In this document: positions 45,946 to 55,105 of the stretch, one piece after another
How the letters are laid out: each line of letters opens with the position of its first letter
Numbering within the stretch: the first letter of the stretch is position 1
Source: Lysobacter soli
GTDB lineage: Bacteria > Pseudomonadota > Gammaproteobacteria > Xanthomonadales > Xanthomonadaceae
Assembly (NCBI RefSeq): GCF_003382285.1
Contig: NZ_QTJR01000010.1
Location: 1-64,000, forward strand
Reading direction: 5' to 3'
DNA: 64,000 nt
Program-made: the position numbers and the translations under genes
Notes under the pieces: generated by a model
What the model was told of the DNA's origin: nothing
Database searches by the model: none
What the model saw: the letters and a program-made list of their open reading frames with translations, nothing else

Positions 45946-46503
45946 ATGCGTGCCCCCCGAATCGAATTCGCCGTCGGCGCCTTCCTCCTGCTGGCCCTCG
46001 CCTCGCTGCTGGTCCTGGCGCTCGCCTCGACCAACGGCCGTTGGGGTCTGGGTGGCGACACCTACGACCTGACCGCCCGCTTCTCGACCATCGGCGCCCT
46101 GCGGCCCAATGCGCCGATCAAGATCGGCGGCGTGTCTATTGGACATGTCGACAAGATCGACGTCGATCCCGTCAAGTTCGACACCGTTGTCACCCTGGCG
46201 ATCGACAAGCGCTACGACAAGCTGCCGGCCGATACCGCCGCGAGCATCCTCACCAGCGGCCTGCTCGGCGAGAGCTACGTGAACCTCGCGCCGGGCGGCG
46301 ACCCGGAAAACCTGAAGCCCGGGGACGAGATCTACCTGACCCAGTCGGCGGTCGATCTGATCCAGCTGGTGGGCAAGTACATGTTCAGCGGCGGTGGCGC
46401 AAAGCCCGCCGACAATGCCGGACAACCCAGCGGCCAAGACGCCGCACTTCCCGATTACCTGCAAGGCGAATCCGCCCCCACGGACGAGACCCAGAAGCCA
46501 TGA
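45946..46503 (+). CDS. mlaD: MlaD substrate-binding MCE-domain protein
   Basis: A 185-residue MCE-domain protein that forms a hexameric ring on the periplasmic face of the Mla complex and binds phospholipid. One N-terminal helix (FAVGAFLLLALASLLVLALA, about 8-28) anchors it. The MCE domain includes LRPNAPIKIGGVSIGHVDKI near 52 and ILTSGLLGESYVNLAPGGD near 98. The C-terminal tail is Pro/Gly/Asp-rich. Its stop overlaps the mlaC start by 4 bases. Confidence 0.95.
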   Translation: MRAPRIEFAVGAFLLLALASLLVLALASTNGRWGLGGDTYDLTARFSTIGALRPNAPIKIGGVSIGHVDKIDVDPVKFDTVVTLAIDKRYDKLPADTAASILTSGLLGESYVNLAPGGDPENLKPGDEIYLTQSAVDLIQLVGKYMFSGGGAKPADNAGQPSGQDAALPDYLQGESAPTDETQKP

Positions 46504-47174
46504 CGCGCATCTCCCACCGATCGCTTTCCCTGTTCATCGCCGCCACCCTGGCCGTGGCCGCCCCGGCCGTCGTGCTGGCGCAGGCCGCGCCGGCGCCGGC
46601 CGCCGCGACCGCCGACGCGGCGGGCACGCCCAGCCAGCTGGTGCTGGCCAACTCCACCCGCATCCTCGCCACGCTCGAATCGCGTCGCGCCGAGTTCCAG
46701 AAGAACCGCGGCGCGCTGCGCGACTTCATCGGCAGCGAGTTCAACAACATGTTCGACCGCGACTATTCCGCCCGCCTGGTGCTGGGCGTGCACGGTCGCG
46801 GCGCTTCCGACGCCGACGTGAAGGTCTTCGCCGACGCGCTGGCCGACAGCCTCATGCAGCGCTACGGCTCCTCACTGCTGGACCTCAACACCAAACTGAA
46901 GGTCCGCGTGAAGTCCGAAACGCCGCTGCGCGGCGGCGCCATCGTCAAGGTGTCGAGCGAGTACCTGCGCCAGGGCAACGAGCCGGTGCCGGTCGACTAC
47001 CTGATGCGCAAGGTCGGCACGCAGTGGAAGGTGTTCGACGTGATGGTGGAAGGGGTCAGCTTCGTGCAGACCTTCCGCAACCAGTTCGACGCGCCGCTGA
47101 AGCAGAAGTCGATCCCGCAGGTCGCCGCCGACATCAAGGCCGGCAAGCTGCAGGCGCAGGCCGCCACGAACTGA
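46500..47174 (+). CDS. mlaC: MlaC periplasmic phospholipid-shuttle protein
   Basis: A 224-residue soluble periplasmic protein that carries lipid between MlaA and the MlaFEDB complex. A signal peptide (MTRISHRSLSLFIAATLAVA and on to VLAQA) is followed by an Ala-rich stretch. The MlaC/Ttg2D core then has RGALRDFIGSEFNNMFDRDY near 70 and KVFDVMVEGVSFVQTFRNQF near 178. The ATG at 46500 overlaps the mlaD stop (ATGA). Confidence 0.95.
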   Translation: MTRISHRSLSLFIAATLAVAAPAVVLAQAAPAPAAATADAAGTPSQLVLANSTRILATLESRRAEFQKNRGALRDFIGSEFNNMFDRDYSARLVLGVHGRGASDADVKVFADALADSLMQRYGSSLLDLNTKLKVRVKSETPLRGGAIVKVSSEYLRQGNEPVPVDYLMRKVGTQWKVFDVMVEGVSFVQTFRNQFDAPLKQKSIPQVAADIKAGKLQAQAATN

Positions 47175-47175
47175 C

Positions 47176-47451
47176 ATGGCCGCCGCGACGGTCCGCCAGG
47201 ACGGTGACACCCTCGCCTTCGGCGGCGTGCTCGAGCGCGCCGCCGTCGCCTCGTTGTGGTCGCAGCTGCGCGCGGCGAAGGCGCGCAGGCTGGACCTGAG
47301 CGCCGTGGAATCGGTCGACAGCGCGGGCCTCGCGCTGCTGGCCGAGCTCAGCGCGCGCCTTGGGATCACCGAAGTGGTCGGTTCGCCGCCCGGCCTGGCC
47401 GACCTGCGCCGGGCGTACCGCCTGGACGCGGCGCTGGCCTTCGCCGGCTGA
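47176..47451 (+). CDS. mlaB: MlaB STAS-domain protein
   Basis: A 91-residue STAS-domain protein that binds MlaF and stabilises the complex. The STAS signature LDLSAVESVDSAGLALLAEL spans about residues 40-60, with the conserved Ser near the helix start. It starts two bases after the mlaC stop codon. The small size is normal for MlaB. Confidence 0.9.
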   Translation: MAAATVRQDGDTLAFGGVLERAAVASLWSQLRAAKARRLDLSAVESVDSAGLALLAELSARLGITEVVGSPPGLADLRRAYRLDAALAFAG

Positions 47452-47524
47452 GACGCGACACAGAGTTCCGGCCGTGCCTGCGGGCAGGGCCGGCCGTGCA
47501 TTCCCGAGCCCTTACACTGCGACC

Positions 47525-48724
47525 ATGCGCCCCCACGCACCCCTCATCGCATTCGTCCTTGCCGCCGCGCCGCTGATCGGCCAGGCGCAGATCCTCACGC
47601 GTCCGCTTTCCGGTGCACAGGCGGCCGAATTCGACCGCTGCATGAAGGCCGCCGGCGACGACAAGGCCGCCGCACGCAAGTGCGTGCAAGCCACCATCGA
47701 CGGCGAGACCGGTCGCCCGCCGGAGGAAACGCAGCCGCCGGCCACCCCGACCACCCAGCCGCGGACCGAGACGCAGCCCACGCCGGCGACACCGCCAACC
47801 GAGCCTGTCCCGCCGCCGCTGCCGCCGAACGAGCCGGCCACCACGCCGCCCACGGAGCCGGTGACGCCGGACGTCCCGCCGCCGACGGAGATCCCGCCGA
47901 CGCCGACCGAACAGGCGACCGAGCCGCATGGCGAACCGACGCAGGCCGAGCGCGACTTCGAAGCCATCTACGGCCAGGAATACGCCGACCCGACGCTGCC
48001 CGCACCGGCGGCGACGCCCGCCGTCTACGATCCGTGGGAGCGCTACAACCGCGGCATGCACCGCTTCAACAACGCGGTCGACCGCGGCGTCGCGCGGCCG
48101 CTCGCACGCGGTTACGTGAAGGTCGTGCCGCGCCCGTTCCGCCTGGGCGTTAGCAACTTCTTCAACAACCTCGGCCAGCCGGTATCGGCCATCAACGCGC
48201 TGTTGCAGGGCAAGCCGAAGCAGGCCGGGCAGTCGCTGGGCCGCTTCCTGCTCAACTCGACACTCGGCATCGGCGGCATCTTCGATCCGGCCTCCGACGC
48301 CAAGCTGCCGAACAAGAGCGAGGACTTCGGCCAGACGCTCGGCGTCTGGGGCTGGAAGCGTTCGCGCTTCGTCGAGCTCCCGCTGTTCGGCCCGCGCACG
48401 CTGCGCGACAGCTTCGGCATGGTCGGCGACGCGCCCCTGAGCCCGCTTCGCCAGGTGGAAGCCGATCGCGTGCGTATTCCGCTACAGGGCCTGCAGCTGG
48501 TGGACGTGCGTGCGCAGTTGCTGGCGACCGACAGCTTCCGCGAAGGCGCCGAGGACGACTACGCCCTGGTGCGCGACGCCTGGATGCAGCGCCGCGATTA
48601 CCAGATCTTCGGTGACCGCATGAACTCCGACGACGCCGACAGCCTGCCGGACTATCTGCAGGACGACACCAACCCGCAGGTGCCGGTGGATGCGATGCCG
48701 GTGATGCCGACCGATGGCGGTTGA
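47525..48724 (+). CDS. mlaA: MlaA (VacJ) outer-membrane lipid-asymmetry protein with a long Pro/Thr-rich linker
   Basis: MlaA removes mislocalised phospholipid from the outer leaflet. The C-terminal 220 residues are a clear MlaA domain: YDPWERYNRGMHRFNNAVD near residue 171, VSNFFNNLGQPVSAINALLQ near 212, LGRFLLNSTLGIGGIFDPAS near 242, DFGQTLGVWGW near 271 and the closing DYALVRDAWMQRRDYQIF. Unlike E. coli MlaA (about 250 residues, lipoprotein), this 399-residue protein has a signal peptide without a lipobox cysteine (MRPHAPLIAFVLAAAPLIGQ, cut likely at AQA). A short N-terminal segment with two Cys (CMKAAGDDKAAARKC) and about 75 residues of Pro/Thr/Glu linker come before the domain. It is last in mlaFEDCBA, followed by a terminator. 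Confidence 0.92.
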   Translation: MRPHAPLIAFVLAAAPLIGQAQILTRPLSGAQAAEFDRCMKAAGDDKAAARKCVQATIDGETGRPPEETQPPATPTTQPRTETQPTPATPPTEPVPPPLPPNEPATTPPTEPVTPDVPPPTEIPPTPTEQATEPHGEPTQAERDFEAIYGQEYADPTLPAPAATPAVYDPWERYNRGMHRFNNAVDRGVARPLARGYVKVVPRPFRLGVSNFFNNLGQPVSAINALLQGKPKQAGQSLGRFLLNSTLGIGGIFDPASDAKLPNKSEDFGQTLGVWGWKRSRFVELPLFGPRTLRDSFGMVGDAPLSPLRQVEADRVRIPLQGLQLVDVRAQLLATDSFREGAEDDYALVRDAWMQRRDYQIFGDRMNSDDADSLPDYLQDDTNPQVPVDAMPVMPTDGG

Positions 48725-48754
48725 TCGCCGCGTCGTTCACTGGCTGCAGTAACG

Positions 48755-48784
48755 AAAAACCCCGATGGCGACATCGGGGTTTTT
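48755..48784. terminator. Strong bidirectional terminator after mlaA
   Basis: AAAAACCCCGATG at 48755-48767 pairs perfectly with CATCGGGGTTTTT at 48772-48784 around a GCGA loop. T-tracts on both strands let it stop both the mla operon and the convergent rmuC gene. Confidence 0.95.
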
Positions 48785-48849
48785 CTTTGTCCGCAGAGCG
48801 GGGCGGGGGCGCATCGGTGCGTGCCGCCGCATCGCGCGGGCCGCGGCCT

Positions 48850-50406
48850 TCAGTCGTCCGAGCCGGAGCGCTCCAGTACCAGCGGCAGGATCGGCTCATC
48901 CGGTTCGAGTTCCGCCGACAGCGCCTTCTTTCCCTTCACGCCCAGCTCCACCAGCCGCTTGGCGCGCGGAATGACGGCGTGTCGCGACTCGGACAGCTTG
49001 CTGCGCGCATCGGTGAAGGCGGTATGCGCGTCGGTCAGCTTACGGCCGACCAGATCGAACTCGGCGAGGAAATTCTGCAGCGCATCGAGCAGCAGGCCGC
49101 CGGTCTTGCTGATCTCGATGGCCTCGCGCTGGACCTTGTCGCGCGTCCACAGCCGCTCGATGACACGCAGCACCGCCATCAGCGTATTGGGCGAGGCGAA
49201 CACGATGCCGCGCGCGAACGCGTCGGTCTGCAGCGATGCATCGGTGCCCAGTGCGGCCGAGAGCGCGCCTTCGATCGGCACGAACGCGACGGTTACCTCC
49301 AGCGCGGAATCGCCGACGGCCTTCGGATAGTTCTTCTCCGCCAGGTCCTTCATATGCTGGCGCAGCGCGACCGAGTGGCGACGGAGCGCGTCCTCGTGCG
49401 CTTCCGGCGTTTCGGCATTCATCGCCTGCTGCCAGTCGATCAGGTTGACCTTGCTGTCGACGACGATGCGACGGTCGCCCGGCAGGCGCACGACCACATC
49501 CGGACGCAGGCGGCGACCTTCATCGTCCTCGCTGGAGGTCTGGCGGTCGAAATGCGTGCCTTCTTCCAAGCCGGAGCCACGCAGCACGCTTTCCAGCATC
49601 AGCTCGCCCCAGTCGCCGCGCACCTTCGCGCTGCCCTTCAGCGCGCGCGTCAGTGCCGACGCCTGCTCGGCCATGTCCTGGTTGAGCGTCTTGAGCTCGT
49701 TGACGGCGCCGGCCAGCGCGGCGCGTTCCTTCGCCTCCTCGCCGTAGACCGTGTCCACGCGATGGCGGAAGACGTTGAGCTGCTCGGCGAACGGCTTGAG
49801 CAGCGTCTCGATGTCCGACTTCGACTGCTGCGTCGCGTTGCGCACGTTGTTCTCGAACTGCGCCCCGCGCTCTTCGAACGTCTTGCCGGCCAATTCGGCG
49901 AAGGTGGCCGAGAGCTTCGACTGCGCGGTTTCGAGGAAGCCCTTGATCTCGGCCTTCGCCTGCTCGGCGTGGGCGAGGTTCGCGTCGAGCTGCGCGCTCC
50001 GCTCGCGCAGCTGCACGAGTTCTGCGCGAAGTCGCGTGAGTTCCTCGCGCTCGGCATCAAGCCGCTGGCGCACGTCGCCAAGTTCGGTTTCGCGGGCGCG
50101 AAGGCTGGCGGCGAGTTCGAGCGCCGAGGTGCCCATGCGTTCGGCACGTTCCTGCGCTTCGTCGCGCTCCTGCGCGAGTCGCGCGATCGTTTCCGCGCCG
50201 GCGGCGAGGTCGGCATCGCGCTCGGACAACCGCACGTGCAAGGCAGACAACTCGATGGCCTTGGCGCGTTCGGCCTCGCGCAACGCGGCCAGTTCGCCGA
50301 CGCCGGCGCCTTCACCCTGTCCACGCGCCAGCCGTGTGAGCAGCCAGGCCACGTAGACCAGCATGAGCACGATGGCGACGCCTGCCGCGATGATCAGCGT
50401 GTCCAT
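48850..50406 (-). CDS. rmuC: RmuC DNA recombination protein
   Basis: A 518-residue RmuC-family protein, which limits inversions at short repeats in E. coli and has a nuclease-like domain. An N-terminal membrane helix (LIIAAGVAIVLMLVYVAWLL) is followed by a long coiled coil (about 35-190, rich in Leu/Glu/Arg/Ala). The RmuC core then has GDWGELMLESVLRGSGLEEG near 270, VVVRLPGDRRIVVDSKVNLI near 309, and VAFVPIEGALSAAL near 379. It converges on mlaA. Confidence 0.94.
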   Translation of the reverse strand: MDTLIIAAGVAIVLMLVYVAWLLTRLARGQGEGAGVGELAALREAERAKAIELSALHVRLSERDADLAAGAETIARLAQERDEAQERAERMGTSALELAASLRARETELGDVRQRLDAEREELTRLRAELVQLRERSAQLDANLAHAEQAKAEIKGFLETAQSKLSATFAELAGKTFEERGAQFENNVRNATQQSKSDIETLLKPFAEQLNVFRHRVDTVYGEEAKERAALAGAVNELKTLNQDMAEQASALTRALKGSAKVRGDWGELMLESVLRGSGLEEGTHFDRQTSSEDDEGRRLRPDVVVRLPGDRRIVVDSKVNLIDWQQAMNAETPEAHEDALRRHSVALRQHMKDLAEKNYPKAVGDSALEVTVAFVPIEGALSAALGTDASLQTDAFARGIVFASPNTLMAVLRVIERLWTRDKVQREAIEISKTGGLLLDALQNFLAEFDLVGRKLTDAHTAFTDARSKLSESRHAVIPRAKRLVELGVKGKKALSAELEPDEPILPLVLERSGSDD

Positions 50407-50558
50407 GATGTGCGCCTCTTGCGGGTTGGTACGACTTGCAGTGTATCGGCCGCGGTCTCATGCGGTGAGACGCGAGGCGGCCGTCGACGTTCGGAACTGC
50501 GCGCGACGTGGCGTGGGGAAATCCCGGCGCGCCACGTGGGCATGCGAGGGGAGGGCGC

Positions 50559-51728
50559 TCAGTCCACCACGCGGCAGAACACCGCCTTGAGGTAGCGCGA
50601 TTCCTGCACCTGCGCGAGCCACGGATGATCGGCGCCGGCGCCGGCCACCTTGAGCACCTGCACGGTGCGGCCGGAGTAGTACGCGGCGCGGCGCAGCATG
50701 TCGAGGAACTGGTCCTCGCTGACCAGGCCCGTGCACGAGAACGTCGCGAACAGGCCGCCGGGCTTCACCACGCCGAGGGCGAGCTTGTTCATGTCCAGGT
50801 ACTTCTTGAGCGCCGGGATCACCTGCTCGCGATCGCGCGTCATCTTGGCCGGGTCGAGGATCACCACGTCGTACTGGTCGCCGCGGATGCCGGCGTCGCG
50901 CAGCCACGGGAAGATGTCGGCCTGCACGAAGCGCGGGCGCACGTTGTTGAGCTTGGCGTTGCCCTTGGCGATCTCGATCACGTCGGCGTCGATGTCCACG
51001 CCCAGCACTTCGGTGGCGCCGCGCACGGCCGAATACACGGCGAAACCACCGGTGTTGCAGCACAGATCGAGCACGGTTTTGCCTTCGACCTGCTGCGACA
51101 GCCACTGTCGGTTCTCGCGCTGGTCGGCGAAGAAGCCGGTCTTGTGCGCGCCGGCCGGGTCGGCGCGGAACTTGATGCCGTATTCGGTGATGACGGCCGG
51201 CGGCACGGGTTCGGTGCCGCGGAAATCGAAGGATTCCTGCTTCTGCACGTGTTCGTCGGCGAAGCTGTAGAAGCGGCAGCCGGGGAACTGCGCCTTCAGC
51301 GCGTCATAGATCCATTCGCGATGGCGGAACATGCCGGCGCTGAAGAACTCCACCACCAGCAGGTCGCCGTAGCGGTCCACCACCAGACCCGACAGGCCGT
51401 CGCCTTCGCTGTGCACCACGCGCCAGGCGTCGCTGACCTCGTCGAGCTTGAGCACGTCGCGACGCAGCGAGACGGCCGCGGCGATCTTGCGCGCGAACCA
51501 GCCGGCGTCGACGTCGATGTCCGGGTTCGTTTCGAGGATGCGCACGGCGATGCGCGAGTGGCCGTTGTAGAAACCACGGCCGATCCAGTCGCCCTCCACG
51601 CCCAGCACGTCGACGATGGCGCCGGGCTTGGGCCGCTGGGCGGGCTTGTCGACGAGGCGCTGGAAGATCCAGGGATGGGTGGATTTCCAGGCGTTCTTGA
51701 GGCGTACGGAGGGCAGGGGAGCGTTCAT
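50559..51728 (-). CDS. rlmI: RlmI-type 23S rRNA (cytosine-C5) methyltransferase
   Basis: A 389-residue class I SAM methyltransferase of the RlmI family, which makes m5C1962 in 23S rRNA in E. coli. An N-terminal PUA domain (KSTHPWIFQRLVD near 15, DGLSGLVVDRYGDLLVVEF near 109) is followed by an EEHEA-like region. The methyltransferase core has VLDLCCNTGGFAVYSA near 218, VVILDPAKMTRDREQVI near 287, and FATFSCTGLVSEDQF near 327 with the catalytic Cys. It is divergent from the rhomboid gene. The 152 bases between it and rmuC hold nothing I recognise. Confidence 0.93.
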   Translation of the reverse strand: MNAPLPSVRLKNAWKSTHPWIFQRLVDKPAQRPKPGAIVDVLGVEGDWIGRGFYNGHSRIAVRILETNPDIDVDAGWFARKIAAAVSLRRDVLKLDEVSDAWRVVHSEGDGLSGLVVDRYGDLLVVEFFSAGMFRHREWIYDALKAQFPGCRFYSFADEHVQKQESFDFRGTEPVPPAVITEYGIKFRADPAGAHKTGFFADQRENRQWLSQQVEGKTVLDLCCNTGGFAVYSAVRGATEVLGVDIDADVIEIAKGNAKLNNVRPRFVQADIFPWLRDAGIRGDQYDVVILDPAKMTRDREQVIPALKKYLDMNKLALGVVKPGGLFATFSCTGLVSEDQFLDMLRRAAYYSGRTVQVLKVAGAGADHPWLAQVQESRYLKAVFCRVVD

Positions 51729-51870
51729 CGCGGCATTTTAAGGGGTCGGGGCAGGGCGGCCGCGTTTTTTCGACGACCGCGGCGGCAAGGCCCTGCAAAC
51801 GCGATCGCGGGATTCACCGGCCCGCGATGGCGGCCTTGTAATCGCGAGCGGACGCTTCAATGTCGTTCGC

Positions 51871-52638
51871 ATGCACCTGCCCACGCCCGAAGCGGTCCCC
51901 GACACCCCCGAGCAGCGCCGCGCCGACAAGCGCCGCTGGCTGCGGGCGTTCAACACCAGCCTGGCCTTCGTGCTGGTGCTGCTGGCGGTCTTCAGCGCTC
52001 AGGGGCATTTCGATGTCGCCGCCTGGACGGTGCAGCCATGGTCGGTCGAGGGCCTGCGCGGCATCCTCGCCGCGCCGCTGCTGCACGGCTCGTTCGAACA
52101 CGTCGCCGCCAATGCCATCGCGCTGCTGATGCTCGGCACGCTCGCGGGCGGGCTGTATCCCAAGGCGACGATCCGCGCGCTGCCGCTGCTGTGGATCGGC
52201 TCGGGCCTGGGCGCGTGGCTGCTGGGCGATCCCGGCACGCGGCACCTGGGCGCGAGCGGCATCACGCATGGGCTGATGTTCCTGGTGTTCGTGCTCGGCC
52301 TGCTGCGTCGCGATCGCGCGTCCATCGCCGCGGCGATGCTCGCCTTCATGTTCTACGGCGGCATGTTGCTCACGATCCTGCCGCGCGAGCCCGGGGTGTC
52401 CTGGCAAGCGCACCTGGGTGGCGCGATCGCGGGCGTCCTCGCCGCGTACCTGCTGCGCCGGACCGATCCGCTGCCGCCGCGCAAGCGTTACAGCTGGGAA
52501 GACGAGGAAGACGCGACCATCGCGCCGCTGCCGGACGAACTCGAACCGCCGCCGCCGCGCGAAGTGCCGGTGCTGTGGAACCGGCCGGAACGCGACAACG
52601 GCGTCGTACTGCGATTCCCGCCCCGGCGCGAGCCGTAA
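51871..52638 (+). CDS. Rhomboid family intramembrane serine protease
   Basis: A 255-residue membrane protein of the rhomboid fold. The catalytic Ser is in HLGASGITHGLMF near residue 130, His in WQAHLGGAIAGVLAAYLL near 178, and the helix 2 His/Asn in LLHGSFEHVAANAIALLMLG near 73. These form the expected Ser-His dyad with the oxyanion His/Asn. After helix 6 comes a 60-residue cytoplasmic tail with Pro/Arg/Glu-rich sequence. The substrate is unknown. It is divergent from rlmI. Confidence 0.92.
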   Translation: MHLPTPEAVPDTPEQRRADKRRWLRAFNTSLAFVLVLLAVFSAQGHFDVAAWTVQPWSVEGLRGILAAPLLHGSFEHVAANAIALLMLGTLAGGLYPKATIRALPLLWIGSGLGAWLLGDPGTRHLGASGITHGLMFLVFVLGLLRRDRASIAAAMLAFMFYGGMLLTILPREPGVSWQAHLGGAIAGVLAAYLLRRTDPLPPRKRYSWEDEEDATIAPLPDELEPPPPREVPVLWNRPERDNGVVLRFPPRREP

Positions 52639-52724
52639 CCCCGTTCGATCCTCACGCCGAACGGCATTTGGCCGCGTTCGGCGCGGGTGCTAGGTTCCGG
52701 GACTCCTGATTCCCGGAACCGCCC

Positions 52725-54395
52725 ATGCGCCGCATCGCGCTGCTCAGTCTTGTCCTGGTCCTCGCCGCCTGCCAGAAGGCGCCTGCGCCGACCGCACCGG
52801 CGTCCACGCCGGTGAAGGAAACCTACGACGCGAGCGCCGGCAGCGACGCGCGGCGTATCGAGGCCGACGTGCGCTTCCTCGCCGACGACCTGCTCGAAGG
52901 CCGCGAAGCCGGCACGCGCGGGTACGACCTCGCCTCGCTCTACGTCGCGCAGCGCTTCCGTGCGATCGGCCTGGCGCCGGCGGGCGACGACGGCCGCTAT
53001 TTCCAGACCGTGCCGATGCTGCGTGGCGTGCGCCAGCCCGAGGGCAACGCGCTGGTGGTCGTGCGCGACGGACAGGAACGCGCGCTGCGCTTCCGCGACG
53101 ACTTCCTGCCCGGCATCAACTTCAACGAAGCCCAGGCCAGCGTCGAGGCGCCGGCGGTGTTCGTGGGGCAGGGCGTGTACGCGCCGGAGCTGCAGCACGA
53201 CGACTTCGCCGGCGTCGACGTGAAGGGGAAGATCGCGGTGCTGTTCAACGGCGCGCCGGCGAAGTTCGACAACGACCGCCGCGCCTTCCATTCCTCGCGC
53301 GCGACCAAGGCCGAGGAACTCGTCCGCCGCGGCGCGGTGGGCATGATCGAAGTGCAGAGCGACGACGAACAGGCGCGTTCGCCATGGCAGCGTCGCGCCG
53401 ACAACTGGCAGACGCCGGGCATGCGCCTGCGCGGCACGGACGGCAAGGGCATCGACACGTGGCCGCAGTTGCGCGTGTACGCGATGGCGAGCTCGGCCAG
53501 CGCCGACGCGCTGCTGTCCGCCGGCGGACGCACCGCCGGGCAGCTGTTCCAGGACCTGCGCGACGGGAAGCTGCGCGCGTTCGACCTGCCGGGCACGGTT
53601 CGCCTGGCCGCGCATACCGCGATCGCGCCGGCGGAATCGCGCAACGTCGTCGCGCGCCTGGAAGGCAGCGATGCGGCGCTGAAGAACGAACACGTCGTCT
53701 TCAGCGCGCACCTGGACCACGTCGGCATCGGCTCGCCGGTGAAGGGCGATGCGATCTACAACGGCGCGTTCGACAACGCGCTGGGCATCGGCGTGATGCT
53801 GGAGGCCGCGAACCGGCTCGCGCACGACGGCGCGGCGCCGAAGCGCTCGGTGCTGTTCGTCGCGGTGACGGCGGAGGAAAAGGGCCTGCTCGGCGCGGAG
53901 TGGTTCGCGCGGCATCCGAGCGTCGACGGCACGCTGGTCGCCAACGTCAACATGGACATGCCGATGCTGTTGTCGCCGACGAAGGACGTCGTGCCCATCG
54001 GCGTGGAGCATTCGACGCTGCACCCGCTGGTGCAGCAGGCGGCGAAGGAGATCGGCGTGTCGCTGTCGCCCGATCCGTCGCCGGAGGAGGTGGTGTTCGT
54101 GCGCAGCGACCAGTACGCGTTCATCCGCGCCGGCGTGCCCGCGGTGTACCTGGACGGCGGCTACACCGGCGTGGACGGCGATGCGAAGTCGGTGCAGGAC
54201 GCGTTCCTCAAGGAGCGTTACCACCAGCCCGGCGACGACCTGTCGCAGCCGATCCAGTGGGCCGACGCGGCGCGGCTGGCGAAGCTCAACGCGCGCATCG
54301 GCCGGCTGATTGCCGACTCGCCGCAGCGTCCGCAATGGAACGCCGGCGATTTCTTCGGCGAGAAGTTCGGCAAGCCCGCGAAGGCGACGCCATGA
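52725..54395 (+). CDS. M28 family zinc metallopeptidase, lipoprotein, with PA domain
   Basis: A 556-residue predicted lipoprotein (LVLAACQK, Cys at residue 16). A PA-like domain is inserted (about 130-290, VFVGQGVYAPEL, VDVKGKIAVLFNG). The M28 zinc core has VVFSAHLDHVGIG near 327, YNGAFDNALGIGVMLEAANR near 347, AVTAEEKGLLGAEWFARHP near 384 and VNMDMPMLL near 409. A late His comes in RYHQPGDDL near 501. The residues for two zinc ions are all present. It is probably an aminopeptidase or carboxypeptidase acting in the periplasm. Its stop overlaps the racemase ATG (ATGA). Confidence 0.93.
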   Translation: MRRIALLSLVLVLAACQKAPAPTAPASTPVKETYDASAGSDARRIEADVRFLADDLLEGREAGTRGYDLASLYVAQRFRAIGLAPAGDDGRYFQTVPMLRGVRQPEGNALVVVRDGQERALRFRDDFLPGINFNEAQASVEAPAVFVGQGVYAPELQHDDFAGVDVKGKIAVLFNGAPAKFDNDRRAFHSSRATKAEELVRRGAVGMIEVQSDDEQARSPWQRRADNWQTPGMRLRGTDGKGIDTWPQLRVYAMASSASADALLSAGGRTAGQLFQDLRDGKLRAFDLPGTVRLAAHTAIAPAESRNVVARLEGSDAALKNEHVVFSAHLDHVGIGSPVKGDAIYNGAFDNALGIGVMLEAANRLAHDGAAPKRSVLFVAVTAEEKGLLGAEWFARHPSVDGTLVANVNMDMPMLLSPTKDVVPIGVEHSTLHPLVQQAAKEIGVSLSPDPSPEEVVFVRSDQYAFIRAGVPAVYLDGGYTGVDGDAKSVQDAFLKERYHQPGDDLSQPIQWADAARLAKLNARIGRLIADSPQRPQWNAGDFFGEKFGKPAKATP

Positions 54396-55084
54396 AAACG
54401 CTGGGCCTGATCGGCGGAATGAGCTGGGAATCGACCGTCCCGTACTACCGCACGATCAACCAGACGGTGAAGGAGCAGCTCGGCGGCCTGCATTCGGCGC
54501 ACCTGCTGCTGTACAGCGTCGACTTCGCTGAAATCGAGAAGCTCCAGCATGCGGGCGACTGGGACGCAGCCGGTGCGGTGCTGGCCGACGCGGCACGCTC
54601 GCTGAAGGCCGGCGGCGCGCAGCTGCTGGTCATCTGCACGAACACGATGCACAAGGTCGCCGACGCGGTGGAAGCCGCGAGCGGGCTGCCGTTGTTGCAC
54701 ATCGCGGATGCGACGGGCGATGCGATCCGCGCACGCGGCATTACGCGCATCGGGCTGCTCGGGACGCGTTTCACGATGGAGCAGGATTTCTATCGCCGGC
54801 GGTTGATCGAAAGGCACGGGCTGGACGTGCTGGTACCGGAACCGGACGAACGCGATCTCGTGCATCGCGTGATCTACGACGAGCTGTGCCAGGGCGTGAT
54901 CCGCGACGAATCGCGCGCGCAATACCGACGCGTGATGGATGGGCTCGTCGCGCGTGGCGCGCAGGGGATCATCCTGGGCTGCACCGAGATCGGACTGCTG
55001 GTCGGCGAGGGCGATGCGAGCGTGCCGCTGTTCGATACGACGGCGCTTCATGCGCGTGCGGCGGCGCTGGCGGCGTTGGGGTAG
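54392..55084 (+). CDS. Aspartate/glutamate racemase family protein
   Basis: A 230-residue PLP-independent racemase of the Asp/Glu family (YgeA/RacX-like). It starts LGLIGGMSWESTVPYYRTIN near residue 4, and the two catalytic cysteines are in ICTNTMHKVAD near 84 and GIILGCTEIGLL near 195. Most such enzymes interconvert L- and D-Asp, some other amino acids. Translation is coupled to the M28 peptidase gene by a 4-base overlap, so the pair probably act together on released amino acids or D-amino-acid peptides; this is inference. Confidence 0.92.
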   Translation: MKTLGLIGGMSWESTVPYYRTINQTVKEQLGGLHSAHLLLYSVDFAEIEKLQHAGDWDAAGAVLADAARSLKAGGAQLLVICTNTMHKVADAVEAASGLPLLHIADATGDAIRARGITRIGLLGTRFTMEQDFYRRRLIERHGLDVLVPEPDERDLVHRVIYDELCQGVIRDESRAQYRRVMDGLVARGAQGIILGCTEIGLLVGEGDASVPLFDTTALHARAAALAALG

Positions 55085-55105
55085 TTGCTGCGCCCTAGGT
55101 TTTAG

